64,000 bases of DNA from Mycolicibacterium sp. J2 (GTDB lineage Bacteria > Actinomycetota > Actinomycetes > Mycobacteriales > Mycobacteriaceae): assembly GCF_026240945.1 (NCBI RefSeq), contig NZ_JAPFPY010000017.1:106747-170746 (forward strand), in the 5' to 3' direction. The position numbers and the translations under genes are program-made. Of the stretch, positions 8,107 through 17,156 are shown piece after piece (the first letter of the stretch is position 1; every line of letters starts with the position of its first letter). The notes beneath the pieces are model-generated. The model did not search any database, had not been told where the DNA came from, and saw only the letters and a program-made list of their open reading frames with translations.

Positions 8107-9242
8107 CGGCTACCCGATCACCGGCTGCGCCGGGGGTGCGTCGCTGGCGGACCGCCCGCTGGGCGACGCTCGCGGCGACCGCCGTCATCGCGGTCGCCGT
8201 GCTGACCACGATTCTCACCGCGCCGCGGCCCGGCGGTCTGATGGAGGCCGATTCCACCTCACCCGACGGCGCCCACGCCCTGGTGACCCTCCTCGGCGAA
8301 CACGGTGTGGACGTCGTCGTCGCCGACGATCTCGACGCCGTGGTCCGCGCCGCCCGCCCCGACACCCTGATCGTCGTGGCACAGACCTTCTTCCTCTTCG
8401 GCGACGACACGCTGGCCACCCTGGCCGGTCTGCCCGGCGACCGATTGGTGGTGGCTCCCACCTCGGCCACCAGGGAACGACTCGCACCCGGCGTCCGCCG
8501 CGACGGCGCCACCCCGTTCGGCGGCGCCCCCGGTTGTGATCTGCCGGAGGCCATCCACACGGGCGAGGCCGATCTGGGCCCCAGCGATACCTTTGCCGCA
8601 GCGGGGAATCGCACCGTCAGCCGCTGCTATGACGGTGCGCTGGTGCGCTACACCGACGCGGGCCGCACCGTCACCGTGGTCGGCAGCAGTGACTTCATGA
8701 CCAACGGGGGACTGCTCGGCAAGGGCAACGCCGCGTTGGCGATGAATCTGGCCGGCGCCCGCGACCGGGTCATCTGGTACGCGCCGCAGCACACCGAGGG
8801 CGACACCGAGGGTCCCCAGGCGATCACCGACCTGATCCCCGACCGGGTGTACTGGGCGCTGCTGCAGCTGGGTCTGGCCGTGGCGCTGATCGCCTGGTGG
8901 CAGGGACGGCGGCTGGGGCGGCTGGTGCCCGAGAACCTCCCGGTGGTGGTGCGGGCGTCGGAAACCGTCGAGGGCCGGGCCCGGTTGTACCGGTCCCGAC
9001 GGGCCAGGGCACATGCTGCCGCGGCATTGCGCACCGCCACCCTGGGCCGGCTACTGCCGCGGTTGGGTCTCGGCGCGGCCGCGGGCGAGGCCAGTGTCAC
9101 CCAGGCCGTCGCACAGCGTTGCCTTCAGCCTCCGAATATGTTGAGCCACATCCTGTTCGGTCCCCCGCCCGAAACCGACGCCGAACTCCACCGACTCGCC
9201 ATCCAACTCGACGATATCGAAAGGCAGGTCACCCAGTCGTGA
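8103..9242 (+). CDS. DUF4350 membrane-anchored protein
   Basis: A 379-residue protein with an N-terminal membrane helix (about 17-40), an extracytoplasmic domain and a second helix near residues 245-265 (VYWALLQLGLAVALIAWWQGRRLGR). The helix is followed by a basic cytoplasmic segment (VEGRARLYRSRRARAHAAAALR). The DUF4350 domain resembles a glutamine-amidotransferase-like fold, but no catalytic cysteine triad is evident. The gene is coupled on both sides by 4-bp overlaps (ATGA, GTGA) to the DUF4129 and MoxR genes. It corresponds to Rv3691 in order and type. Confidence 0.88.
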   Translation: MTATRSPAAPGVRRWRTARWATLAATAVIAVAVLTTILTAPRPGGLMEADSTSPDGAHALVTLLGEHGVDVVVADDLDAVVRAARPDTLIVVAQTFFLFGDDTLATLAGLPGDRLVVAPTSATRERLAPGVRRDGATPFGGAPGCDLPEAIHTGEADLGPSDTFAAAGNRTVSRCYDGALVRYTDAGRTVTVVGSSDFMTNGGLLGKGNAALAMNLAGARDRVIWYAPQHTEGDTEGPQAITDLIPDRVYWALLQLGLAVALIAWWQGRRLGRLVPENLPVVVRASETVEGRARLYRSRRARAHAAAALRTATLGRLLPRLGLGAAAGEASVTQAVAQRCLQPPNMLSHILFGPPPETDAELHRLAIQLDDIERQVTQS

Positions 9243-10201
9243 GTCAGCCCTCCCCCCAGGACGCCGCCCGCGACGCGTTGCTCGCCCTGCGCAACGAGAT
9301 CGGCAACGCCGTGGTCGGCCAGGACGCCGTGGTGAGCGGCCTGGTCGTCGCCTTGCTGTGCCGGGGGCACGTGCTGCTCGAGGGGGTGCCCGGCGTGGCC
9401 AAGACGCTGCTGGTGCGCACCCTGGCGGCGGCCCTGCAACTGGACTTCAAACGGGTGCAGTTCACCCCGGACCTGATGCCCGGCGATGTCACCGGCTCGT
9501 TGGTGTACGACGCCAGGACAGCGGAGTTCGAATTCCGAGCCGGCCCGGTATTCACCCACCTGTTGCTGGCCGACGAGATCAATCGCACCCCGCCCAAGAC
9601 CCAGGCCGCGCTGCTGGAGGCGATGGAGGAGCGGCAGGTCAGTGTCGACGGCGAAGCACGCCCGCTACCGGATCCGTTCATCGTCGCGGCCACCCAGAAT
9701 CCCATCGAGTACGAGGGCACTTATCAACTTCCGGAGGCCCAACTGGACCGCTTCCTGCTCAAGCTGAATGTGCCGCTGCCGCCGCGCGATCAGGAGATCG
9801 CCATCCTGGACCGCCACGCGCGCGGATTCGATCCGCGCGACCTGTCGTCGGTGCAACCGGTCGCGGGGCCGGCCGAACTGGCCGCGGGCCGCGACGGGGT
9901 GCGCCAGGTGCTGGTCTCGGGCGAGGTCCTTGGCTACATCGTCGATATCGTCGGGGCCACCCGGCAGTCACCAGCACTGCAGCTGGGGGTGTCCCCGCGC
10001 GGCGCCACCGCATTGCTGGCGACCGCACGGTCGTGGGCCTGGTTGTCGGGCCGCACCTACGTCACCCCCGACGACGTGAAGGCAATGGCCCGGCCGACCC
10101 TGCGGCACCGCATCGCCCTGCGGCCTGAGGCCGAACTCGAAGGCGCCAGCCCCGACGGGGTGCTGGACGGCATCCTGGCCTCCGTTCCGGTGCCACGCTA
10201 G
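9239..10201 (+). CDS. moxR: MoxR-family AAA+ ATPase
   Basis: A 320-residue AAA+ protein. Walker A is EGVPGVAKT (48-56), Walker B ends in LLLADEIN (Asp112, Glu113), and sensor and arginine-finger segments such as VAATQNPIEYEGTYQLPEAQLDRF are intact. MoxR ATPases act as chaperones that help assemble or activate protein complexes, working with DUF58 partners and often on cell-envelope targets. The GTG start overlaps the DUF4350 stop, and the DUF58 gene starts on the last base of its stop codon. The target of this MoxR2-type system is not known. Confidence 0.95.
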   Translation: MSQPSPQDAARDALLALRNEIGNAVVGQDAVVSGLVVALLCRGHVLLEGVPGVAKTLLVRTLAAALQLDFKRVQFTPDLMPGDVTGSLVYDARTAEFEFRAGPVFTHLLLADEINRTPPKTQAALLEAMEERQVSVDGEARPLPDPFIVAATQNPIEYEGTYQLPEAQLDRFLLKLNVPLPPRDQEIAILDRHARGFDPRDLSSVQPVAGPAELAAGRDGVRQVLVSGEVLGYIVDIVGATRQSPALQLGVSPRGATALLATARSWAWLSGRTYVTPDDVKAMARPTLRHRIALRPEAELEGASPDGVLDGILASVPVPR

Positions 10202-11523
10202 TGGTGTTGACCGGCCGTACCGGCGTGATCGCGACGATCGGCGCGGTGCCGGTGGTGCTGTCACCGTGGCCCGCCGCGACAGTCGCCGTGTTCGCGCTCC
10301 TGCTAACCGCGGCGGTGGGCATCGACGTGACGCTGGCCGCGGATCCGCGGGCGGTACGGGCTCACCGGTCCGGCGAAACCACCGCGCGGCTGGGCCAACC
10401 GGTACGGAGCGAGCTGGTGTTGCACAACGACGGGTCGCGGCGGCTGCGCGGGCTGGTCCGCGATGCCTGGCCGCCCAGCGCGTGCGCGACGCCACGCGAC
10501 ACCGGGTTGGAAATCGCTGCCGGACAACGCTTCCGGACGGTCACCACGTTGGAGCCGGTTCGGCGCGGCGATCAGAGCCCGGCACATGTGACGGTTCGCT
10601 CCATCGGTCCGCTCGGCCTGGCCGGGCGGCAGTACTCGCACCAGGTGGACGGCACGGTGCGCATCCTGCCACCGTTCCTGTCCCGCAAGCACCTGCCGTC
10701 CCGGCTGGCGAAGCTGCGCGAGCTCGACGGCATGGTTCCGGTGCTCATCCGCGGCCAGGGCACCGAATTCGATTCGCTACGCGAATATGTCGTCGGTGAC
10801 GACGTGCGCTCGATCGACTGGCGGGCCACCGCGCGACGAGCCGACGTGGTGATACGGACGTGGCGCCCGGAGCGTGATCGCCGGGTGGTGATCGTGCTCG
10901 ACACCGGCCGCACCTCGGCCGGACGCATAGGGGTTGACCCGACGTCGCAGGACCCCAGCGGCTGGCCGCGGCTGGACTGGTCCATGGACGCGGCACTGCT
11001 GTTGGCGGCGCTGGCCGCACGGGCCGGTGACCATGTGGACTTCCTGGCCCACGACCGGGTGCCGCGGGCCACGGTGTTCAACGCCGCACGCACCGACGTG
11101 CTGGCCCAGTTGGTGCAGGCGATGGCACCCCTGCAGCCGGCTCTGGTCGAATCCGATGCCGCGGTAACCATTTCGGCCGTGCAGCGCCGGGTCCGCCGAC
11201 GTGCACTGGTGGTGCTGCTCACCGACCTCAACCCGTCGGCCCTCGACGAGGGGCTGATGACAGTGCTCCCGCAACTGGCCGGCCGGCACCAGGTGCTGAT
11301 CGCGGCGGTGGCCGACCCGCGGGTGGACGAGTTGGCGCGCGGCCGGGCCGACGCCGCCCAGGTCTATGACGCGGCGGCGGCCGAACGGTCGCGCAACGAG
11401 CGTCACGAGATCGCGGCCCGGCTGCGACGACACGGCGTCGACGTCGTCGACGCGCTGCCCGAAGAGCTGGCCCCCGCCCTGGCCGACCGTTACCTGGCGA
11501 TGAAGGCCACCGGCAAGCTCTAA
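10201..11523 (+). CDS. DUF58 protein, von Willebrand-A-like
   Basis: A 440-residue protein with two N-terminal membrane helices (about 9-40) and the DUF58 signature at 189-211 (EFDSLREYVVGDDVRSIDWRA). After it comes a vWA-like fold with VVIVLDTGRTS in a MIDAS-like position and a later VVLLTDLNP. DUF58 proteins are the usual partner of MoxR ATPases. The gene is the last of the co-oriented operon and its end overlaps the convergent SpoIIM-like gene by four bases. The metal-site sequence DTGRTS is a variant of DxSxS, so metal binding is uncertain. Confidence 0.92.
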   Translation: MVLTGRTGVIATIGAVPVVLSPWPAATVAVFALLLTAAVGIDVTLAADPRAVRAHRSGETTARLGQPVRSELVLHNDGSRRLRGLVRDAWPPSACATPRDTGLEIAAGQRFRTVTTLEPVRRGDQSPAHVTVRSIGPLGLAGRQYSHQVDGTVRILPPFLSRKHLPSRLAKLRELDGMVPVLIRGQGTEFDSLREYVVGDDVRSIDWRATARRADVVIRTWRPERDRRVVIVLDTGRTSAGRIGVDPTSQDPSGWPRLDWSMDAALLLAALAARAGDHVDFLAHDRVPRATVFNAARTDVLAQLVQAMAPLQPALVESDAAVTISAVQRRVRRRALVVLLTDLNPSALDEGLMTVLPQLAGRHQVLIAAVADPRVDELARGRADAAQVYDAAAAERSRNERHEIAARLRRHGVDVVDALPEELAPALADRYLAMKATGKL

Positions 11524-12524
11524 CGTGTCGGCAAGACGTCCGGCGCGTCCGCGGCGTCGCCGGACTCGCCGGCCCGCACCGCCTTCAGGCCGAAGTGGAT
11601 GACATAGCCCAAGAACAGCGCCTCGGCTGCCACCCCGATACCGATCCGCAGGAACGTCGGCAGCGACGAGGGGGTCACCAGCGACTCGATCAAGCCAGAG
11701 ATCAGGAGCACGACCACCAATCCGGCAGCGACCGCCACCACGGCACGCCCCTGCTCGGACAGCACCTGCCCGCGTGGGCGCTCACCCGGCGCAATCACCT
11801 TCCAGCCCAGCCGCATTCCCACCGCAGCGGCCAGGAATACCGCCGTGAGCTCGAGCAGGCCATGCGGAATCAACAAGCCCAGCAACACATCCGACTTTCC
11901 GGCGCCGAACATCAACCCGCCGGACACCCCGAGGTTCAGTGCGTTCTGAAACAGCACATAAGGAATCGGGATGCCGAGCAAGATCGCGAAGCCGATGCAC
12001 TGGGCCGCCACCCAGGAGTTGTTCACCCACACCCGAAGGCCGAACGATCCGGCCGGGTTCTCGCTGTAGTACGCGGCGAAGTCGTGGTTGATCAGCTGCT
12101 CGAGCTCGGCCGGGGTGCCGACCGAGGCACGAACGTCGGCGCTGCCGGCCACCCACATTCCGATCACCACCGTGACCGCGAAGAACGCCACTGCCGTTCC
12201 CACCCACCATCGCCAGGACCGGTACGCCACGACCGGGAACGACACCGTCACAAAGCGGATCAGCTCGCTCCACAACGGAGCGTGCGCTCCGGTGACCACC
12301 GACCGGGCCCGGGCCACCAACCCCGACAACCGACCGACCAGCACGGGATCCGCCGATGCGCTGCGCACCTTCGACAGGTGGGTGGAGACCCGCTGGTAGA
12401 GGTCGACCAGCTCGTCGACCTCGTCACCGGTCAGTGTGCGACGGCGTTTGACCAGCTGTTCCAGGCGGTCCCAGGTCGAGCCATGGGCCAGCACGAACGC
12501 GTCGACATCCACGCTGTTCAGCAT
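11520..12524 (-). CDS. stage II sporulation protein M-like membrane protein
   Basis: A 334-residue multi-pass protein of the SpoIIM family, with a soluble helical N-terminus (VDVDAFVLAHGSTWDRLEQL...) and about six membrane helices. The family block GLLIPHGLLELTAVFLAAAVGMRLG is present. In Bacillus SpoIIM belongs to a peptidoglycan-hydrolysing engulfment complex. Mycobacteria do not sporulate in that way, and homologues commonly sit beside RDD, MoxR and DUF58 genes. The ATG at 12524 matches the usual family start. The gene diverges from the RDD gene with 78 bp between starts. Confidence 0.9.
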   Translation of the reverse strand: MLNSVDVDAFVLAHGSTWDRLEQLVKRRRTLTGDEVDELVDLYQRVSTHLSKVRSASADPVLVGRLSGLVARARSVVTGAHAPLWSELIRFVTVSFPVVAYRSWRWWVGTAVAFFAVTVVIGMWVAGSADVRASVGTPAELEQLINHDFAAYYSENPAGSFGLRVWVNNSWVAAQCIGFAILLGIPIPYVLFQNALNLGVSGGLMFGAGKSDVLLGLLIPHGLLELTAVFLAAAVGMRLGWKVIAPGERPRGQVLSEQGRAVVAVAAGLVVVLLISGLIESLVTPSSLPTFLRIGIGVAAEALFLGYVIHFGLKAVRAGESGDAADAPDVLPTR

Positions 12525-12602
12525 AGTCGCGCACCGATCAGGCGTTGAGGAACGAGCCGCGTTGAGCAGCGCGATAATTCGGGCCGGGTAGCGTTCGAGG
12601 GC

Positions 12603-13442
12603 ATGGTGTCCCAACCGGAACCCTTGGTGACGGGTGATGCGGTGGTGCTCGAGGTGTCCATCGCCCAGCTGCCGGTGCGCGCCGCCGCCGCGTTGATCGA
12701 CCTCACGGTGATGTTGATCGGCTATGTCGTCGGTGTCACGCTATGGGCTTTGACGCTGGCGGATTTCGATTCCGCGCTGTCGGCGGCGGTGCTGATCATC
12801 TTCACGGTACTGGCCCTGCTCGGGTATCCGGTGGTTTTCGAGACCGCGACCCGCGGCCGGTCACTGGGCAAGATGGCGCTCGGACTGCGCGTGGTTTCCG
12901 ACGACGGTGGTCCGGAACGCCTGCGCCAAGCCATCTTTCGCGCGCTGGCCGGTGTCATCGAGATCTGGATGTTCACCGGGGCGCCTGCCGTGCTGTGCAG
13001 CATGGTGTCACCGCGAGGCAAGCGCATCGGCGACGTGTTCGCCGGCACCATGGTGATCAGCGAGCGCACGCCGCGACTCAACCCTCCACCCCCGATGCCC
13101 CCGGCACTGGCCGGCTGGGCCGGCACGATTCAGTTGTCGGGCCTGGGATCGGCACAGGCGGAGATGGCGCGCCAGTTCCTGTCCCGCGCCACCCAGTTGG
13201 ACCCTCGGATGCGCGAGCAGATGGCCCACCGCATCGCCGCCGAGGTGTTCGCCCGGATCGCACCGCCACCGCCGCCGGGCGCTCCGCCCGAGCTGGTGTT
13301 GGCGGCGGTACTGGCCGAACGGCACCGCCGCGAACTCGCGCGGCTGCGGGTGGCCCGGCCGGAGTTCGCGCCACCGCCACCACCGGTGCAGCCCAGCCCC
13401 GCTCCACCGCCCACCAACGGCGGGTTCACCCCGCCGAACTGA
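12603..13442 (+). CDS. RDD-family membrane protein with proline-rich tail
   Basis: A 279-residue protein with an RDD domain in residues 10-150. It keeps the defining Arg (PVRAAAALIDL) and the two Asp-containing helices, plus GRSLGKMALGLRVV after the second helix. A cytoplasmic tail of about 120 residues ends in proline runs (FAPPPPPVQPSPAPPP). RDD proteins are small membrane proteins, some linked to Na+/H+ transport. Here the divergent SpoIIM-like neighbour and the MoxR cluster suggest an envelope role. It corresponds to Rv3695. Only a palindromic operator separates its stop from lfrR. Confidence 0.9.
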   Translation: MVSQPEPLVTGDAVVLEVSIAQLPVRAAAALIDLTVMLIGYVVGVTLWALTLADFDSALSAAVLIIFTVLALLGYPVVFETATRGRSLGKMALGLRVVSDDGGPERLRQAIFRALAGVIEIWMFTGAPAVLCSMVSPRGKRIGDVFAGTMVISERTPRLNPPPPMPPALAGWAGTIQLSGLGSAQAEMARQFLSRATQLDPRMREQMAHRIAAEVFARIAPPPPPGAPPELVLAAVLAERHRRELARLRVARPEFAPPPPPVQPSPAPPPTNGGFTPPN

Positions 13443-13443
13443 C

Positions 13444-13469
13444 AAAATGGGACACCTTTGTCCCATTTT
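13444..13469. promoter_or_regulatory. perfect palindrome, probable LfrR operator
   Basis: Two perfect 11-bp arms, AAAATGGGACA and TGTCCCATTTT, are separated by CCTT. The site lies 27 bp before lfrR and covers the likely -35 element. A TetR repressor dimer binding its own promoter is the simplest reading, as reported for LfrR in M. smegmatis. It could also act as a hairpin ending the RDD transcript. Confidence 0.75.
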
Positions 13470-13486
13470 GGGCCTTATGTGATAAA
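13458..13486 (+). promoter_or_regulatory. probable lfrRA promoter
   Basis: TTGTCC (13458-13463) and GATAAA (13481-13486) are spaced by 17 bp in a short AT-rich stretch. The expected transcription start falls a few bases before the lfrR ATG, giving a nearly leaderless message. The -35 lies within the right arm of the palindrome, so repressor binding would block it. Confidence 0.5.
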
Positions 13487-13495
13487 TTTTGGTTC

Positions 13496-14077
13496 ATGAG
13501 TATGCCCGCCTGGGCCGAGACCGAGCCCGCCAGCGGCCCGCGCGGCCGGACCCGCCGCGCGATCATCGACGCCGCGGTAACGGTCATCGCGGGCAATCCG
13601 GCGGCAACCATGGCCGATATCGCTGCCGCCGCAGGGGTCGGGCGCAGCACCCTGCACCGTTACTTCTCGGAGCGCAGTGACCTGATGCGGGCCGTGGCCT
13701 TGCACGTGCACGCGGTGAGCACCGCCGCCATCGCCGCCGCCGATCCCGCCTGCGGCCCCGTCGACGCGGCCCTGCGGCGGGTGGTGGAAAGCCAGCTCGA
13801 CCTGGGCCCGATCGTGCTCTACATCTACACCGACCCCACCCTGTTGGCCGATCCCGAATTGGCCGCCCACCTCGATACCGGAGACGAGGCCATTGTGGAG
13901 GTGCTGGCCCGCGCGACGGCCGATGGTCCGGTGTATCCGCCCGGCTGGGCCCGGCGGGTGTTCTGGGCGCTGCTCCTGACCGGCTATGACGCCATCAGAC
14001 AGGACGGCATCCCCCGGCACCAGGTCGTCGACGCCATCATGTCCAGCCTCACCAACGGCACCATCACCTCTCGTTAA
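13496..14077 (+). CDS. lfrR: TetR-family repressor LfrR
   Basis: A 193-residue TetR regulator with the HTH at about 23-65 (TMADIAAAAGVGRSTLHRYFSERSDLMRA). Its C-terminal domain is close to that of M. smegmatis LfrR: the block ALRRVVESQLDLGPIVL is shared as I recall it, followed by a very similar stretch around GDEAIVEVL. LfrR represses its own gene and lfrA, and releases DNA when it binds drugs such as ethidium or acriflavine. The stop is 9 bp before lfrA, so the two form an operon. ATG 13496 and ATG 13502 are both possible starts. Confidence 0.9.
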   Translation: MSMPAWAETEPASGPRGRTRRAIIDAAVTVIAGNPAATMADIAAAAGVGRSTLHRYFSERSDLMRAVALHVHAVSTAAIAAADPACGPVDAALRRVVESQLDLGPIVLYIYTDPTLLADPELAAHLDTGDEAIVEVLARATADGPVYPPGWARRVFWALLLTGYDAIRQDGIPRHQVVDAIMSSLTNGTITSR

Positions 14078-14086
14078 GGAAGTTCC

Positions 14087-15610
14087 ATGTCCACCGGCCT
14101 CGATGTCACGGCATCGACCACACCAACCACTCCCAAGCGCGCCTGGATCGCCCTCGCAGTCCTGGCCCTGCCCGTCCTTCTGATCGCCATCGACAACACC
14201 GTTCTGGCGTTCGCGCTGCCGAAGATCGCCGAGGATTTCCGTCCGGCGGCGTCCACGCAGTTGTGGATCGTCGACGTGTATTCCCTTGTGCTGGCCGCAC
14301 TTCTGGTGGCCATGGGCAGTCTCGGCGACCGGGTGGGCCGGCGCCGGCTGCTGCTGATCGGCGCCACCGGCTTCACCGTCGTCTCGGTGGCCGCCGCTTT
14401 CGCCCCCAGCGCCGAACTCCTGGTGCTGGCCCGCGCCGCGCTGGGCGTCTTCGGGGCCATGCTGATGCCCTCTACGTTGTCGCTGATCCGCAATATCTTC
14501 ACGGAAGCTTCGGCGCGCCGGCTGGCGGTCGCCATCTGGGCCTCGTGTTTCACCGCCGGAACCACCCTGGGCCCCATTGTCGGTGGCGCGCTGCTACAGC
14601 ATTTTCATTGGGGTGCAGTCTTTTTGGTGGCCGTGCCCATCCTGGCGCCGCTGCTGGTGCTGGCGCCCAAGCTGGTGCCAGAATCGCGGGACCCCAATCC
14701 GGGCCCGCTGGATCTGGTCAGCGTCGTGCTCTCGTTCGGCGCCATGCTGCCGATCGTCTGGGCAATCAAGACCGCCGCCCATGACGGCCTGTCGGCCACG
14801 GTCGCCGGCGCGTTCGCCCTGGGCATCGCCGCCGGCGTGTTGTTCGTACAACGGCAGAACCGCAGTGCCACACCGATGCTGGACATGGCGTTGTTCCGGT
14901 ACGGGCCGTTCACCTCGTCGGTGCTGGCCAATTTCCTGTCCATCGTCGGCCTCATCGGGTTCATGTTCTTCATCTCGCAGCACCTGCAGTTGGTGCTGGG
15001 CCTGAGCCCACTGGCCGCCGGCCTGGTAACGCTGCCCGGCGCCGTGGTGTCGATGATCGCGGGTATCGGCGTGGTCCGGGCCGCCAAGCGATTCGCACCT
15101 GCGACCCTGATGGTCGTCGGCCTGATCTTCGTGGCGCTCGGGTTCACGTTGATCCTGCTGTTCCGGCACGACCTCTCCGTGGCCGCCGTGATCGCGTCCT
15201 TCGTGGTGATGGAATTCGGGGTCGGCGTATCGCAGACGGTGTCCAACGACACCATCGTGGCATCGGTCCCCGCCGCGAAAGCCGGCGCGGCCTCTGCGGT
15301 TTCGGAAACCGCCTATGAGTTGGGCGCCGTGGTCGGCGCGGCGACGCTGGGCACCATCTTCACCGCCTGGTACCGCGCCAACGTGGTGGTTCCGGACGGG
15401 TTGACGCCCGAGCAGGCGGGTGCAGCCGGGGAGAGCATCGGCGGCGCGACATCCGTGGCCGCCGACCTGCCGACGCCGTTGGCAGATCGGCTGCTGGAGT
15501 CGGCGCACGCGGCATTCGATTCCGGTGTCGCGCCGACAGCGATGATCGCGATCGCCCTGGTGCTGACCGCTGCCGCCATCGTGAGCGCGTTGTTCCACCG
15601 GTCGCCGTAA
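14087..15610 (+). CDS. lfrA: MFS multidrug efflux transporter LfrA
   Basis: A 507-residue drug:H+ antiporter of the 14-helix (DHA2) type. The first helix ends IAIDNTVLAFALPKIAEDF and the loop between helices 2 and 3 is GSLGDRVGRRRLL. Long segments match M. smegmatis LfrA, which exports fluoroquinolones, ethidium and acridines. AGTTCC before the ATG and the 9-bp gap to lfrR indicate co-transcription. Repression by LfrR at the upstream palindrome would keep it silent until a drug binds. Presence of this locus is typical of rapidly growing mycobacteria and absent from M. tuberculosis. Confidence 0.93.
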   Translation: MSTGLDVTASTTPTTPKRAWIALAVLALPVLLIAIDNTVLAFALPKIAEDFRPAASTQLWIVDVYSLVLAALLVAMGSLGDRVGRRRLLLIGATGFTVVSVAAAFAPSAELLVLARAALGVFGAMLMPSTLSLIRNIFTEASARRLAVAIWASCFTAGTTLGPIVGGALLQHFHWGAVFLVAVPILAPLLVLAPKLVPESRDPNPGPLDLVSVVLSFGAMLPIVWAIKTAAHDGLSATVAGAFALGIAAGVLFVQRQNRSATPMLDMALFRYGPFTSSVLANFLSIVGLIGFMFFISQHLQLVLGLSPLAAGLVTLPGAVVSMIAGIGVVRAAKRFAPATLMVVGLIFVALGFTLILLFRHDLSVAAVIASFVVMEFGVGVSQTVSNDTIVASVPAAKAGAASAVSETAYELGAVVGAATLGTIFTAWYRANVVVPDGLTPEQAGAAGESIGGATSVAADLPTPLADRLLESAHAAFDSGVAPTAMIAIALVLTAAAIVSALFHRSP

Positions 15611-15661
15611 TCGCCGCACCGGCGCCGCCGGTTCGGCGTGCACCACACACGACAGCCACAT

Positions 15662-15702
15662 ACGACAATGGCCTCCCCCGTGCCGGGGGAGGCCATTGTC
15701 GT
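15662..15702. terminator. bidirectional terminator hairpin
   Basis: Perfect 18-bp arms (15662-15679 and 15685-15702) flank a five-base loop between the convergent lfrA and gjpA-like genes. The stem is long and G/C-rich, without a T run, and would stop transcription from both sides. Confidence 0.8.
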
Positions 15703-15710
15703 GGTCGGTG

Positions 15711-17156
15711 CTACTCGCTGCCGGAACCGGCGTCGCTGCCGGCCTTGGCGGTGGACCCGGACGCGGACGCCGAAGCGGCACCGGCCTTGGCCGAGTCCGC
15801 ACCGGCCGCCGAATCGGCCCCGCTCGTGGACGATCCACCGGTGGAGGCATGGGTGCCGCCGGACTTCACGCCCGACCCGGGCTCGGCCTTGATGCTGTCC
15901 CTGGTGACCGATCCGCCGGACCCCTTGGTGCCCTTCGTCGGCGTGGCGTCGGTGCCCTCCTTGGTGGCCGCCCCAGCCTTGGTGCTCGTGTCAGGCTTGG
16001 TGCTCGCGTCAGGCTTGGTGCTCGCGTCGGCCTTGGTCGACGGAGCGGCACTGTCGGCGGACGTGGTGTCCGTGCTGGACTCCGCCGCCTTGGTGGTGGT
16101 CTCAGTGGTGGGTTCGGTGTCGGCCTTGGTCGGCTCGGTCTCAGCGGGACTCTTGACCTCGGTGCCCGTCGTCGCCTGGGTCGCCGCGGATTCCGTCGTG
16201 CCGGTTGCCGCGGCCGGGGTGCCGGCGGTGGCGCCGGCCGCGTCCTTGGCAGTGGTCGCGGCAGGTGCCGCACCCGTGGCATCGACGGCCAGGGTCACCG
16301 TCGCTGCGGCGGTGGGCACGGCAGCCGCCACTGCCGCAGTCGCGGGGGGAGTGGTGGTCGGCAGGCCGGCCTGCAGCGCCTTCATGATCTGCGCTCCGAT
16401 GTACGGGAACGTCTGCTCGGTGAATGCCTTCGCCTGGGCCACGGCGTTCTGCAGCACGTCGGCGATCCCGTGCTGCACCGCGTTGATGACCTTCACCGGG
16501 TTCAGCGTCTTGAGGGAATCGAGCACCGCCTGTGTGCTGGTGACGATCTGCTTGATGAACGGCGTTGTGCCGGTGTCGAATCCGATACCGACGGTGGAAA
16601 CGACCACCCCGACCAGCAGACTCAGCCCGGAGTTGTACAGGGCGGGAACCAGGGCTTGGGCCACCTTGAACGGCCGCTCCAGCGCCGGCTCAAGCGCGGT
16701 CCACGGGTTACTGAGCAGGTTCAGGATGGGCTGCAGGCCCGCCGTGAGGAGGGCATCGATGGCGCCGTTCACATCACCGGTGGCCAGCTTGGCCCCGACT
16801 GCCTTCAGGGTGGCGGGCAGTCCCGCACCGAGCTGGCCGAGCGCCGAACCGGCGGCCTTCGCCGCGTCGAGCACCTGCCGAGCGGTGTACAGCTGGTTGT
16901 CGACGATCTGACGCAGGATCGGCAGTGGATTCGCCAGCACGGTGTGCAGGGTTTCGTTCACCCAGGCTCCGGCGTCGTCGACCACAGGCTTGAAGACGTT
17001 GATCGGGTTGTCGATCGACGACGACGCGGTCAGTTGAACCTGCGGCATGTGCATCTGCGGCAGGTTGGGATGCGCGGCGATGGGTGTCACCGCGATGACG
17101 CTCGCACCGACGAGAGCGACGCCCGCGGTGACGTAAGGGCGCATGGCCGACTGCAT
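15711..17156 (-). CDS. exported GjpA-like protein with Thr/Ala/Ser/Lys tail
   Basis: A 481-residue secreted protein. The N-terminus MQSAMRPYVTAGVALVGASV is a signal peptide ending near residue 28. Residues 30-280 form a helical domain (NPINVFKP, NETLHTVLANPLPILRQIVDNQL) of the kind annotated as GjpA outer-membrane porin in related genomes, a name taken from Gordonia jacobaea. The last 200 residues are low-complexity Ala, Thr, Ser, Lys, Glu and Gly with repeats such as ASTKPDASTKPDTSTK. Porin activity is unproven here; a cell-wall surface protein is equally possible. ATG 17156 was chosen for AGGA upstream; in-frame ATGs lie at 17162 and 17174. Confidence 0.82.
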   Translation of the reverse strand: MQSAMRPYVTAGVALVGASVIAVTPIAAHPNLPQMHMPQVQLTASSSIDNPINVFKPVVDDAGAWVNETLHTVLANPLPILRQIVDNQLYTARQVLDAAKAAGSALGQLGAGLPATLKAVGAKLATGDVNGAIDALLTAGLQPILNLLSNPWTALEPALERPFKVAQALVPALYNSGLSLLVGVVVSTVGIGFDTGTTPFIKQIVTSTQAVLDSLKTLNPVKVINAVQHGIADVLQNAVAQAKAFTEQTFPYIGAQIMKALQAGLPTTTPPATAAVAAAVPTAAATVTLAVDATGAAPAATTAKDAAGATAGTPAAATGTTESAATQATTGTEVKSPAETEPTKADTEPTTETTTKAAESSTDTTSADSAAPSTKADASTKPDASTKPDTSTKAGAATKEGTDATPTKGTKGSGGSVTRDSIKAEPGSGVKSGGTHASTGGSSTSGADSAAGADSAKAGAASASASGSTAKAGSDAGSGSE

